Assembly: GCF_003202695.1 (NCBI RefSeq)
Contig: NZ_QGLL01000010.1
Span: forward strand, 1-64,000
Direction: 5' to 3'
DNA from: Bifidobacterium asteroides
Lineage (GTDB): Bacteria > Actinomycetota > Actinomycetes > Actinomycetales > Bifidobacteriaceae
DNA length: 64,000 nucleotides
Translations under genes and position numbers: made by a program
The notes under the pieces: generated by a model
Database searches by the model: none
What the model was told of the DNA's origin: nothing
What the model saw: only the letters and a program-made list of their open reading frames with translations
Shown here: piece by piece, positions 17,034 through 27,000 of the stretch
Position numbering within the stretch: the stretch's first letter is position 1
How the letters are laid out: the number at the start of each line of letters is the position of its first letter

Positions 17034-18524
17034 TCAGTCGGCCAGCGTCGTCTCGCCCCGATGCTTCCGCAGGCAAATGCCACCGAAGACCAACAGCCAG
17101 AACAATCCCAGTATGGCCGGATACCGGGTATCGGAAGCCAGGAAGAGGGATAGGTAGATCAGGATGAAGAAGACGATGGCAACCGTTCCTGTCACCCGAT
17201 AGGCCGGCATGATAAACCCGTCAGGCATGAAGTCCGGGCTGGTCCGGTAGCGGCGGTGAGCAAGCAGGGTCAGGATGTAGATGAAGATAATGACCGCGCT
17301 GGAGCAGGAGGTGAACAGGACGAAGGTGTCTTCGAAGCCAGGCAGCAGATGCAGCAGGGGGGACAGGAGGATCAGCGCTCCGGACAGGACGATGGCCCTG
17401 GCGGGCACTTTGCCGCGGCGCGAAATCGTATGCAGGCTGCGCATTACTGGAGAGCGGCCGGCGCCGGCCAGCTGGAAGAGGTTGCGGCCAGCGGAATAGA
17501 GCAGGGAGTTCAGCGAGGAGCTGGCTGCGGTGATGACCACGAAGAAGACCAGAGCAGCCGCCCAGTCGACGCCGGCGTAGCGGAAGACCATGACGAATGG
17601 CGAGGTGAAGCTGCCGTCGGCGTTGGGGCGGAAGGAGCGCCAGGGCACGATCAGCATGATGGCGATCAAGGCGCCCACATAGAAGATCAACACCCTCAGG
17701 ATGATCTGGTTGATGGCCTTGGGCAGGACCTTGCGGGGATTCTGGGTCTCGGAGACGGTCACTCCCACGAATTCGATCATCTCGTAGGCGAAGAAGACCA
17801 TCTGGAAGCTCATGAAGAAGGCCATCCACCCGTTGGGCGCCAGGCTCAGACCGGTGGTGATGTTGTCCAGGCCCGCATGGCCGGCCGGGCTGATCCGATC
17901 CTGTCCCGGCATGTGAACCGCCGGATAGTGGAATCCGGTGATGACCATGACCACGGCCGTGGCAATCATGGCCAGGATCAGGGTGATCTTGATCATGGAG
18001 AACCAGAACTCGGTCTCCCCGAAGACCCGCACGGCAATCAGGTTGACACACACCATGGCTGCCAGGAAGCACAGCTCGATCAGCCCCCGCCAGGCGCTCA
18101 GATCAATGCCGAAGGTGCCGAAGAAAGTGACGAAGTAGGTGCCCACGGCAGTCAGCTCGGACATGCCGATCAGGATGAGCACGATCCAGTAGGACCAGCC
18201 TGCGAAGGATCCCCAACCCTGGCCCAGGTAGCGACTGATGAAGGCGATGAAGGTGTGCTGGACAGGGCTGCGATACATGAGCTCGCCGATGGCCCGCATG
18301 AGCAGGTACATGATCAGTCCCACCCCGATGTAGACCAGAATGATGGAGGGTCCGGTCAGCGCTATGGACTTGCCCGACCCCAGGAAGAGCCCGGTGCCGA
18401 TGGTGCCGCCGATGGCGATGAACTGCACATGACGGTTGCTCAGACCGCGTTCCATGCCGTCGCCTGCCGAGGTGCCGTCACCTTGATTCTGCTGTGCCGA
18501 AGGGCCATTGGCCTTACGATTCAT
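17034..18524 (-). CDS. Amino-acid permease (APC superfamily, AAT family)
   Basis: This 496-residue, 12-helix transporter has the first-helix signature HVQFIAIGGTIGTGLFLGSG and the EFVGVTVSETQNP segment of helix 6, which place it with the AnsP/CycA/GabP-type amino-acid permeases. Start 18524 has a textbook AGGAGGTG 7 bases upstream; an in-frame ATG at 18548 does not. It is oriented divergently from the permease at 18828, with a 303-base intergenic region containing an extended palindrome (18667-18697). Substrate is not determinable by eye. No terminator was recognised between its stop and the FTR1 operon promoter region. Confidence 0.87.
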   Translation of the reverse strand: MNRKANGPSAQQNQGDGTSAGDGMERGLSNRHVQFIAIGGTIGTGLFLGSGKSIALTGPSIILVYIGVGLIMYLLMRAIGELMYRSPVQHTFIAFISRYLGQGWGSFAGWSYWIVLILIGMSELTAVGTYFVTFFGTFGIDLSAWRGLIELCFLAAMVCVNLIAVRVFGETEFWFSMIKITLILAMIATAVVMVITGFHYPAVHMPGQDRISPAGHAGLDNITTGLSLAPNGWMAFFMSFQMVFFAYEMIEFVGVTVSETQNPRKVLPKAINQIILRVLIFYVGALIAIMLIVPWRSFRPNADGSFTSPFVMVFRYAGVDWAAALVFFVVITAASSSLNSLLYSAGRNLFQLAGAGRSPVMRSLHTISRRGKVPARAIVLSGALILLSPLLHLLPGFEDTFVLFTSCSSAVIIFIYILTLLAHRRYRTSPDFMPDGFIMPAYRVTGTVAIVFFILIYLSLFLASDTRYPAILGLFWLLVFGGICLRKHRGETTLAD

Positions 18525-18666
18525 CTGACTGCACCTCCTTGTCTTCACAACCCATCTATTATCGCCAGCCAGAAAGAGACGCCCATCGAGGCCGGTAGGA
18601 CAGCAATATCACAGAGGTGCCGATAACCGGGAACAGACGGCAGGCACCGACGCCCATGGTAGGACC

Positions 18667-18697
18667 AGACAGTCACCATTCTGTGAATTGACTGTCT
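18667..18697. promoter_or_regulatory. Extended palindrome midway between divergent amino-acid permease genes
   Basis: AGACAGTCA (18667-18675) and TGACTGTCT (18689-18697) are perfect inverted repeats. Inside them ATTC-TGT-GAAT is a second one, giving 13 base pairs with a two-base bulge. It lies about 140 bases from each divergent start codon, so it could be a shared operator or an RNA hairpin in one leader. No known regulator motif was recognised. Confidence 0.5.
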
Positions 18698-18827
18698 CAT
18701 ATGGCGGACGCCTCTATTCCACAATGCAAAGGCATAGTCATTCAGCTCGGACGACTCCGATAGGGTTGGCCCTGTCAGCCGGCCATATTCAGCTGACAAC
18801 TACCACCATCTAAGGAATGACATCCCC

Positions 18828-20291
18828 ATGGATCAACCCAAGGAGTCGCAGAGCAAGGACCTGCGCAAAACCCTGAAGAACAGGCACATCCAGCTCATCT
18901 CGCTGGGCGGCGCCATCGGAACGGGACTCTTCTACGGGTCCGGGGAATCCATCTCATTGGCAGGGCCGGCCATCATCATCGCCTATCTGATAGGCGGTTT
19001 GGCCATCTTCATGATCGTCAGAGCCATGAGCGAAATGAGCGTGGAAGACCCCAAGTCCGGCGCTTTCAGCTACTACGCCACCCGCTACTGGTCCAAGCGG
19101 GCGGGCTTTGTGTCGGGATGGAACTACTGGATGAACTATGTGCTGGTGTCCATGGTCGAGCTCTCCGTGGTAGGCACCTTCGTCAACTTCTGGTTCCCGG
19201 CAATACCCGCATGGGTATCCGCAGCCTTCTTCCTGGTGGTCATCACGGCCGCCAACCTGATGGGAGTCAGCAAGTTCGGCGAGTTCGAGTTTTGGTTCGC
19301 CATCATCAAGATAGCGGCCATCATTGCGATGATCATAGGCGGCCTGGCCGTCGTGGTCATGGCCCTGCCCACGGCCAACGGCCTGCGGGCCTCCTTCGCC
19401 AATTGGTTCACCGTAGGCGGCGGATTCATGCCCAACGGACTCATGCGTCACGGGTCCAACGGCCAGTGGACCGGTCTGCTCATGTCGCTGGCGGTGGTCA
19501 TGTTCAGCTTCGGCGGCACCGAGCTCATCGGCATCACCGCCGGAGAGGCCTCCGATCCGCGCCGGACCATCCCCAAGGCCACTAACGCCATCATCTGGAG
19601 GATTCTGGTCTTCTACATCCTGACGCTTGGGGTGATCATGGCCGTGGTTCCCTGGAATGCCATCGGCAAGCCCAACGCCCAAGGCATGGTCATCAGCCCC
19701 TTCGTCCAGATCTTCGACTCAGTCGGAGTCCACGCAGCCGCAGGCATCCTCAACTTCGTCTGTCTGACAGCGGTCATGAGCGTTTACAACTCGGCCCTCT
19801 ACTCCAACTCCCGCATGCTCTTCTCCCTGGCTCGGCAGGGCAATGCTCCCAAGTATCTGGGACGGCTGTCCAAGGGAGGCGTGCCCTACGCAGGAGTGCT
19901 GACCTCGGCCTGCATCATCGCCCTGGCCGTGGTCGTGGTCTTTCGCTGGCCACAGTTCGCCTTCAACTACCTGATGAGCATCGCCACGATCTCGGCCATC
20001 ATCAACTGGTCCATGATCATGGTGACCGAGATGCTCTTCCGGCGTGCTGTCGCCCGTGGCGAGGGCCCCGGCGACCTGGCGGGCAAGACCGGCGAAAGCG
20101 CTCTGAACGCCCTGCACTTCAAGCTGCCCTTTGCTCGGGTGACTCCCTGGGCGGTCCTAGCCTTCCTGGCCATGATCGTAGTGCTCATGTGCTTCTCGTC
20201 CAGCTACCGAGTGGCCGTTATCGCCGGGCCCATCTGGCTGATCGTCCTCCTGGTGGCCTACCAGCTGACCCAGCGACAAGCACGGCAGTGA
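18828..20291 (+). CDS. Amino-acid permease (APC superfamily, AroP/GabP-like)
   Basis: This 487-residue, 12-helix permease begins with HIQLISLGGAIGTGLFYGSG, the AAT-family first-helix signature, and has FGGTELIGITAGEASDPRRT in helix 6, shared with AroP, GabP and ProY. AAGGAATG precedes the ATG by about 9 bases. It is divergent from the permease ending at 17034 and is followed by the lysine-riboswitch-controlled pair on the same strand, so 17-24 kb is an amino-acid transport cluster. It is more distant from the LysP-like pair than they are from each other. Substrate unknown. Confidence 0.87.
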   Translation: MDQPKESQSKDLRKTLKNRHIQLISLGGAIGTGLFYGSGESISLAGPAIIIAYLIGGLAIFMIVRAMSEMSVEDPKSGAFSYYATRYWSKRAGFVSGWNYWMNYVLVSMVELSVVGTFVNFWFPAIPAWVSAAFFLVVITAANLMGVSKFGEFEFWFAIIKIAAIIAMIIGGLAVVVMALPTANGLRASFANWFTVGGGFMPNGLMRHGSNGQWTGLLMSLAVVMFSFGGTELIGITAGEASDPRRTIPKATNAIIWRILVFYILTLGVIMAVVPWNAIGKPNAQGMVISPFVQIFDSVGVHAAAGILNFVCLTAVMSVYNSALYSNSRMLFSLARQGNAPKYLGRLSKGGVPYAGVLTSACIIALAVVVVFRWPQFAFNYLMSIATISAIINWSMIMVTEMLFRRAVARGEGPGDLAGKTGESALNALHFKLPFARVTPWAVLAFLAMIVVLMCFSSSYRVAVIAGPIWLIVLLVAYQLTQRQARQ

Positions 20292-20383
20292 TATAAGCAG
20301 ACCTCACCAATCGTCATCGAAGACAGGGAAGCCGTTTGAGTCTTGTCTGAGAACCGCTCTATGCTTACCCGTAATTGCAAAGC

Positions 20384-20560
20384 CACTGAAGAGGTCGCCG
20401 AACCTATCAGTAACTGGGAACAGACAGTGCGGTGTCGTGCATGCCCAGCGAAAGGAGGTCCGGCCGAAACGGTTCGGATCCGCCCATCCGCTCCGTTGGG
20501 CCCGGGTCGAACAGGTCCGGGACTGTCGCAACCCGAGGTTGCGGAGCGCTATGTACAGTG
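20384..20560 (+). promoter_or_regulatory. Lysine riboswitch (L box) aptamer
   Basis: The leader contains the L-box core in order. AGAGGTCGC is at 20390-20398 and AGTA at 20409-20412. A P2-type stem is CTGGG 20414-20418 / CCCAG 20444-20448. GAAAGGAGG is at 20450-20458 and GCCGAA at 20463-20468. P3 is AACGG 20468-20472 / CCGTT 20493-20497, with inner CGGAT/ATCCG and loop CCGCCC. P4 is CCCGG 20501-20505 / CCGGG 20517-20521. CTGT is followed by P5 CGCAACC-CGA-GGTTGCG 20527-20543, and then GGAGCGCTAT 20543-20552. CACTG 20384-20388 and CAGTG 20556-20560 extend P1. Two more hairpins follow (20562-20595 and CGGT-CGAA-ACCG 20606-20617) without a U-run, so control is probably at translation. The next gene is a LysP-like permease. 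The rest of 20292-20383 shows nothing else. Confidence 0.88.
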
Positions 20561-20659
20561 TCACGGACGGGCAAGCCACCTACCTGGCTTCCGTGTGAAC
20601 GGAGCCGGTCGAAACCGTCGTCATAGAGCTCTCAGGTCAGTTCGAGGAAAAGAGCAGTT

Positions 20660-22135
20660 ATGGCGACCAGGCAGAGCGGAAAGGACACTCCTTCCGCATC
20701 CACCGACCGGGTCCAACGCAACCTCAAGACCCGGCACGTCTCCATGATCGCCCTAGGCGGCTGCATCGGCACCGGACTATTCATGACCTCCGGCTCCACT
20801 ATTGCCAAGGCAGGGCCAGGAGGCGCCCTGGTGGCCTACGCGGCCATGGGCGTCATGGTCTATTTTCTGATGACCAGCCTGGGCGAGCTGGCCACACACC
20901 TGCCTGTGTCGGGATCCTTCTCCGCATACAGCGCCCGCTACGTGGATCCGGCCCTGGGCTTTGCCATGGGCTGGAACTACTGGCTGAACTGGGCCATTAC
21001 CGTGGCTGTGGACATCTCCACCGCCGCCCTGTTGATCCAGTACTGGCTGCCCAACATCCCAGGATGGATCTGGAGCCTGCTGGTCCTAGTAGTCATCTTC
21101 CTAATCAACGCCCTGACCGTGTCGGCCTTTGGCGAGGCCGAGTTCTGGCTCGCGCTGATCAAGGTGGTGACGGTGATCGTCTTCCTGGTCATCGGTCTGG
21201 CCATGATCTGCGGAATCATGTTTCGTCCAGCTGTGGGCCTGAGCAATTTCACCTACAAGGACGCTCCCTTCGTGGGAGGGTTCGCCGCCATTCTCAACGT
21301 CTTCCTGATCGCCGGCTTCTCCTTCCAAGGCACCGAGCTGATCGGGGTCACGGCCGGCGAATCCGAAAACCCCGGCAAAGCGGTCCCCAAGGCCATCAAC
21401 GATGTCTTCTGGCGGATCCTGCTCTTCTATGTGCTCTCCATCTTCGTCATCGCCGCCCTGATCCCCTACACCAGCCCCAATCTGCTGAGCTCCTCAGAAG
21501 GGGATATTGCCATGTCGCCATTCACCCTGGTCTTCCAGCGGGCCGGCCTGGCCTCGGCAGCCAGCGTCATGAACACCATTATTCTGACCTCGGTCCTCTC
21601 GTCCGCCAACTCAGGGGTCTACGCCTCCACTCGAATGCTCTACGCCCTTGCCAAGGACCACTACGCCCCCGCCTTCTTCGGACATACCACCCGTCATGGC
21701 ATACCCATGGCCTCGCTGGTCGCCACCCTGGTGGTCTCCCTGGCGACCTTCGCCTCCAGCATCTTCGGCCAGAGGATCTACATGTGGCTGGTGGCCGCTT
21801 CGGGACTGACCGGATTCATCGTCTGGATCGGCATCGCCCTGAGCCATTACCGCTTCCGCCGCGCATGGGTGGCCCAGGGCCATCGTGTTGAGGAGCTGCG
21901 ATACCACGCCAAGCTCTTCCCCCTGGGGCCTATTCTGGCTCTGATCCTATGCGTCATTGTCATCGGCGGGCAGAACATCGAGGCCTTCGTCAACTGGAAC
22001 TGGCAGGAAATCGGCATCACCTACATCAGCGTGCCCCTGGTGCTTACGCTCTACCTGGGCTACAAGATCCGATACCATACTCGGATCGTGCCCTTGAAGA
22101 AGATGGATCTGAGCGGGGATCCGGAATCGCTATGA
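20660..22135 (+). CDS. Lysine-specific permease-like transporter, copy 1
   Basis: This 491-residue, 12-helix APC permease is closely similar to LysP across its length: LKTRHVSMIALGGCIGTGLF in helix 1, GVMVYFLMTSLGELATHLPV, GWNYWLNWAITVAVDISTAA, the SFQGTELIGVTAGESENPGK segment of helix 6, and FWRILLFYVLSIFVIAALIP. LysP imports lysine with protons. The SD GAGGAAAAG precedes the ATG and can sit in the loop of a GCTCT/AGAGC hairpin. A lysine riboswitch in the leader (20384-20560) independently supports lysine as substrate. A tandem paralogue follows at 22340, with 101 identical bases (21380-21480 against 23090-23190). Confidence 0.9.
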   Translation: MATRQSGKDTPSASTDRVQRNLKTRHVSMIALGGCIGTGLFMTSGSTIAKAGPGGALVAYAAMGVMVYFLMTSLGELATHLPVSGSFSAYSARYVDPALGFAMGWNYWLNWAITVAVDISTAALLIQYWLPNIPGWIWSLLVLVVIFLINALTVSAFGEAEFWLALIKVVTVIVFLVIGLAMICGIMFRPAVGLSNFTYKDAPFVGGFAAILNVFLIAGFSFQGTELIGVTAGESENPGKAVPKAINDVFWRILLFYVLSIFVIAALIPYTSPNLLSSSEGDIAMSPFTLVFQRAGLASAASVMNTIILTSVLSSANSGVYASTRMLYALAKDHYAPAFFGHTTRHGIPMASLVATLVVSLATFASSIFGQRIYMWLVAASGLTGFIVWIGIALSHYRFRRAWVAQGHRVEELRYHAKLFPLGPILALILCVIVIGGQNIEAFVNWNWQEIGITYISVPLVLTLYLGYKIRYHTRIVPLKKMDLSGDPESL

Positions 22136-22339
22136 AAGATTTGCCAGCTACCATGACACATGGTGACCATGGAAGCCGAAAGGCCGCATCAATGGCATAG
22201 ACTCCCTAAGCGTTCAAGGACCGGCTCAAGGACCCGGCCATATTGAATCTTTCCGGCATCCAGTCGGCATATCAGAAATCGCAATTTCAGCACGACCCCG
22301 GACTCCCCGGTGCGTCGCCCAGCCAAAAGGAGGAGGATC

Positions 22340-23845
22340 ATGACGCAGAACACCAGCAATGCAGCGTCGAACATCAATCAATCCGACCGGGCCGGGCAAG
22401 AGCATCATGGCTACGGCAGCGTCAAGCGCAACCTCAAGACCCGCCACATCTCCATGATCGCCCTAGGTGGCTGCATCGGCACCGGACTGTTCATGACCTC
22501 CGGCTCCACCATCTCAGCTGCGGGCCCCGGTGGAGGACTTCTGGCCTACATAGCCATGGGCGTCATGGTCTACTTCCTGATGACCAGCCTGGGCGAGCTG
22601 GCCACACACCTTCCGGTGTCGGGATCCTTCGCCGCCTACAGCGCCCGCTACGTGGATCCGGCCCTGGGCTTTGCCATGGGCTGGGACTACTGGCTGAACT
22701 GGACCATCTCGGGTGCCGTGGACATCTCCACCGCCGCCCTGCTGATCCAGTACTGGCTGCCCAACACCCCAGGATGGATCTGGAGCCTGCTGGTTCTGGT
22801 CATCGTCTTCCTGATCAACGCCCTGACGGTCTCCGCCTTCGGAGAGACCGAGTTCTGGCTCTCCCTGATCAAGGTGGCTACCATCATCGTCTTTTTGGTC
22901 ATCGGCATGGCCATGATCTGCGGAATCATGTTCCAGCCAGCGGTCGGCCTGAAGAACTTCACCTACAAGGATGCTCCATTCGTGGGAGGATTCCCAGCCA
23001 TCATGAGCGTCTTCCTGATCGCCGGCTATTCCTTCCAAGGCACCGAGGTAGTGGGCGTGACCGCCGGAGAATCCGAAAACCCCGGCAAGGCGGTCCCCAA
23101 GGCCATCAACGATGTCTTCTGGCGGATCCTGCTCTTCTATGTGCTCTCCATCTTCGTCATCGCCGCCCTGATCCCCTACACCAGCCCCAACCTTTTGGGA
23201 GCCTCTGACGGGGACATCGCCATGTCGCCTTTCACCCTGGTCTTCCAGCGGGCCGGCCTGGCCTCGGCAGCCAGCGTCATGAACGCGGTGGTGCTGACAT
23301 CCATCCTCTCGGCCGTCAACACCGGGGCCTATGCATCCAGCCGCATGCTCTACGGACTGGCCAAGGACCACTATGCTCCGGCCATCTTCGCCAAGACCAC
23401 CAAGAGGGGCATCCCCCTGGCGGCCCTGGTAGCCACGGTCTGCATGTCCCTGGCCACCTTCGCCTCCAGCATCTTCGGGCAGTCCTTCTACATGTGGCTG
23501 GTGACTGCCACTGGACTGACCGGGTTCATCGCCTGGATCGGCATCGCCCTGAGCCACTTCCGCTTCCGGAGGGCCTTCAAGCTCCAAGGGCACGACCTGA
23601 GCGAGCTCAAGTATCACTCCAAGCTCTACCCTCTGGGCCCGGTCCTGGCCATGGTGCTCTGCGTCATCGTCATTGCCGGACAGGACATCCCCTCCCTGCT
23701 CAGCCTGAACTGGTCGCACATGGCCATGACCTACTTCAGCGTGGTTCTGGTCCTGGTCCTCTATTTGGGCTTCAAGTTCGTCAACCACACCAAGATCGTG
23801 CGTCTCAAGGACATGGACGTGTCCGGCGCCGAATCCGCCCGCTGA
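22340..23845 (+). CDS. Lysine-specific permease-like transporter, copy 2
   Basis: This 501-residue tandem paralogue of the preceding gene shares all LysP-like segments (LKTRHISMIALGGCIGTGLF, GELATHLPVSGSFAAYSARY, SFQGTEVVGVTAGESENPGK). The longer N-terminus (about 40 polar residues) is the main difference. ATG 22340 has AAAAGGAGGAGG directly upstream and is preferred to an earlier in-frame start. The 204-base gap from copy 1 contains no second riboswitch by eye, so this copy is either co-transcribed with copy 1 and shares its control only at transcription level, or has a separate promoter. Substrate is lysine or a related basic amino acid by family; specificity may have diverged. A strong bidirectional hairpin follows. 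Confidence 0.88.
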   Translation: MTQNTSNAASNINQSDRAGQEHHGYGSVKRNLKTRHISMIALGGCIGTGLFMTSGSTISAAGPGGGLLAYIAMGVMVYFLMTSLGELATHLPVSGSFAAYSARYVDPALGFAMGWDYWLNWTISGAVDISTAALLIQYWLPNTPGWIWSLLVLVIVFLINALTVSAFGETEFWLSLIKVATIIVFLVIGMAMICGIMFQPAVGLKNFTYKDAPFVGGFPAIMSVFLIAGYSFQGTEVVGVTAGESENPGKAVPKAINDVFWRILLFYVLSIFVIAALIPYTSPNLLGASDGDIAMSPFTLVFQRAGLASAASVMNAVVLTSILSAVNTGAYASSRMLYGLAKDHYAPAIFAKTTKRGIPLAALVATVCMSLATFASSIFGQSFYMWLVTATGLTGFIAWIGIALSHFRFRRAFKLQGHDLSELKYHSKLYPLGPVLAMVLCVIVIAGQDIPSLLSLNWSHMAMTYFSVVLVLVLYLGFKFVNHTKIVRLKDMDVSGAESAR

Positions 23846-23900
23846 AGCAGCGGGCACAAAGGACACCTTTGAAGGGCCGCGTTCGGCATAAATAAGCAAT

Positions 23901-23938
23901 GCTCCCGCCCAGATGGAATCGACCATCTGGGCGGGAGC
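23901..23938. terminator. Bidirectional terminator-like hairpin
   Basis: GCTCCCGCCCAGATGG (23901-23916), loop AATCGA, CCATCTGGGCGGGAGC (23923-23938): a perfect 16-bp stem between convergent genes (permease ending 23845, glycosidase ending 24068). On the minus strand it is followed by ATTGCTTATTT. A smaller hairpin CAAAGG-ACA-CCTTTG lies just upstream (around 23858-23872). Confidence 0.75.
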
Positions 23939-24067
23939 ACCGCCATGCCGGGGACACAGATCCCGTGTTCCAGCTGCTTCAGCTACTTCATCCGGGTCTG
24001 CCTTTCACTGGAACATGCAAGGCGATCCATCCGTGGGGCACGGGGATTGATATACCGAGCGAGCAGT

Positions 24068-27000
24068 TCACCGCTGCCTTTTCCTCCGAATCCACAGGAG
24101 CGCCAAGGCTCCCATCAACAGCAAAGCGGCAGCAGACAGCGCAAGTACAAGGACGGCGACACCTGTGGAGGTCAATGTTCCGGTTTTCCCTTCAGCCTGC
24201 TTCTGAATATCAGCTACCTGACGAAGCAAGCCTTCGAGTTCACTGATAGCTGCATCAACCTGCGCCTGCGTAGCAGCCGGGTCAGTCATCACCTTCCGTG
24301 CCCCTGCCACAGCCCGTGCAAGACGCTCAGACAGTTCAGGAGAGCCTGCTACAGGCTGCAACTTTCCTGCCTGGTCGAGGACCGCCTTAAGACGACTCTT
24401 ATCGACCTTCGCGGAACCATGGCCATCTGGATTCAAAGCCTGCAAAGATGCCTGCGCCTGCACCAAATCGAGCACTGCTCGATCCACCTGATCCTGAGTC
24501 GCGTTTTCATCGGCCAAAACACCTTTAGCTCGGCCTAGCGCTTTGGAAAATGCCTGCCATGACTGAGTGGTATAAGCCTTCTCCTGCAAAGTATCAGCCC
24601 TATTGACGGCTTCTTGCAGCGTTCGTTTATTGGTGGCAGGTCTCACCGAGGCTTTGCTCTTCAACCCTTTGATGGCTTGTTGCAAAGATGCCGTGGCAGC
24701 ATCGACCGCAGCCTGTTCTGCTTCCGGATCAAGCTGAATACCCCGTGCCTTGTCAAGAGCAGTGCGAAGTGCAGCTGCCGTGTCCTCCGTATAATCACTC
24801 TGTTTGATTGAGCCTGCCTGATTGATCACCTCAGTCAGATGCTCTTTATCTGCGCGTTTCTTCAAAGCCTGCTGTGCAGCCGCAAGCTTATTGAACGCAT
24901 CATCGACATCTTTCTGCGTCGCCTTTGCCTCATCCAGCACTGTTCGAGCGCCTTTCAAAGCTGAACTGAAGTCACCCCAGGTCCCTGGCGTGTAGTCTTC
25001 CTCGTGGAGGGCGGATGCTTCCTTGACTAGATTTGTAAGATTGGTCTTGTCGACTTTCTCTGCCTGGTCCGGAGCATGCACCTGCCATTCCGCTACGGCA
25101 ACGCCAAAGGTTCCTGTGCCTTGATGAGGGTCCAGGACCAGGCGCAATTTATCAGTGTATACAGGGGTGAATTCGGCAGTGCTCCAACCGCCATGATCCG
25201 TGGCATGATGCCCCGGGTCATTGCGCACTGTGGCATAACGGGCATTCTCCACATCCCGGAATTTCCCATTCTCATCCAGATATTGGATCTTCCAATTCCT
25301 GGGAATTTCCAATCCGCCTTTACTGTCATTGACAGTACGGAAATTAGCCCAGAACTGCACTCTGCTGGAGTCGATGGTGATTTTATGCGGCCATTCGTAT
25401 TCAGCATACATTCCATCAACCGCCGCTCCCCAGGATCCCCATACTTTGGCATTGACATCAGCATCATCCTCTGATGGCCAAGTGTCATCAATGAGTATGC
25501 CATCATTGAGCTTGCCTTGTGCAGGTGACCAGGATGCTTCAGCGCTGACCGATGAGGTCGCGGACTTTTCAACCCATCCCACTTCTTTTTGGTACCGATC
25601 TACAACATGAACAGTCAACTTGGCGCGCGTTCCTGCGGCGACATCAGGCACTGCTCCTTCAACCGAATAGTCGCCAGGACGCTGCAAATCAATGGCCGCC
25701 ACCTGTTGGGCATCCCAAGTCACCGGCAGTCCGCTTTTGTGAACGCCGTTGTTGTAGATGCCTGTAACTGTGGAAGGCAGACGCAGAAGGGTCCTATCGC
25801 TCCCTGTATACACCGTCTGCTCACTTGACTCGATACCGTTGATAAAGGGACTGTGCAGGTCAGATCGGACCCATACCGTCGCTGTCGATTTCTGAGAGGC
25901 GCCGATCACGGTGCCAGTCAGCTTGAACTCTCCTTCTGCAGACACCATATCTTTCGTTACCTCAGGCCAAAGCACGGTCAGATTCCTTCGCCAGCCTCCG
26001 CCATAAGCCACTTCTACATTTGTCGGCAACTGCGGCACGTGGCCAATTTCAGTAGGCAAATCCAGGTCCGGCACAGTCAGCGGATCCTCCGCATAGGTTT
26101 CGAACTCACTGACTCCGACAATGGCGCCCTTGGGGAATACAGCTCGAATCCCATCGGTATCGACCTGATCAAAAAGCACGGTATTGGGCCCATCCTTATC
26201 GACACCGTAAACCGAGCCAGGCCGCAACTGTACATCCTTCCAGTTCCCGGAGGCCGCGTCATGGTATTGCAGCTTCCACGAACGAACCATGGGCACACCG
26301 CCATTGTCGGTCCAGAAATACAGCGAAGCCTTGCTAAGGGGGACGTGCCCGGGCCACTGCAACTGCAGCCACGGCTCCTCTCCAGTATGAGGATCCCCCC
26401 AATTGTTCCAGCTGAGATTAGGCGTGCCGCCATCGTTGGACGTATTGCCATCATTGACTACCTTGACATTCCCGCTCGGAAGGTAGCTATTGGTGTAGCT
26501 GGCTGTAGCCTTGGCCTGAGGAGCCGTATTGAATAGACCGTCTGATGGGATTCCATGGACCCGTACATCCGCATGGCCATTCTTCTGCCCATCCGATGCA
26601 GTCAGTCGTAAGACATAATCCCCTTCCAAATTGAACTTGACCGTTGTGGACGGCGAGGAAGGATCGGCGAATGTCGCCTTTCCCGGGCCGGAAACCTGGG
26701 CCCAATTCGTCGTAAGCCGACCGAAAGGCATACCATCATCCTTGACGACTCCGGATAGCTGTGCACCCTGCGAGCCGATTTTTGACACATAGGCCTGCAC
26801 AGAAGGCGGCTGGTTCTCTGTTGTAGGTGCGGTGATGCCAGTATGGTAGGCCTCAATCTCTTTCAAACCAGTACGCGCACCAGGTGCATGCGTGAATGTG
26901 ACCCTCAGCTTTCTGGCTTGTATTGCGGGGAATCTGATCAGGTTGTAATTGGCCTCGGGCACATTGGGTGATCGATATTGTTGCTCGACCTGCTTCCACT

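Noticed and set aside
18613-18620. AGAGGTGC, an exact L-box start motif, upstream of the permease at 18828
   Set aside because: None of the other lysine riboswitch elements (AGTA, GAAAGG, GCCGAAG, CTGT/P5) follow in order, so it is taken as chance.
22136-22339. Second lysine riboswitch before LysP-like copy 2
   Set aside because: The 204-base gap lacks the L-box core strings; only an SD and unrelated small repeats were seen.
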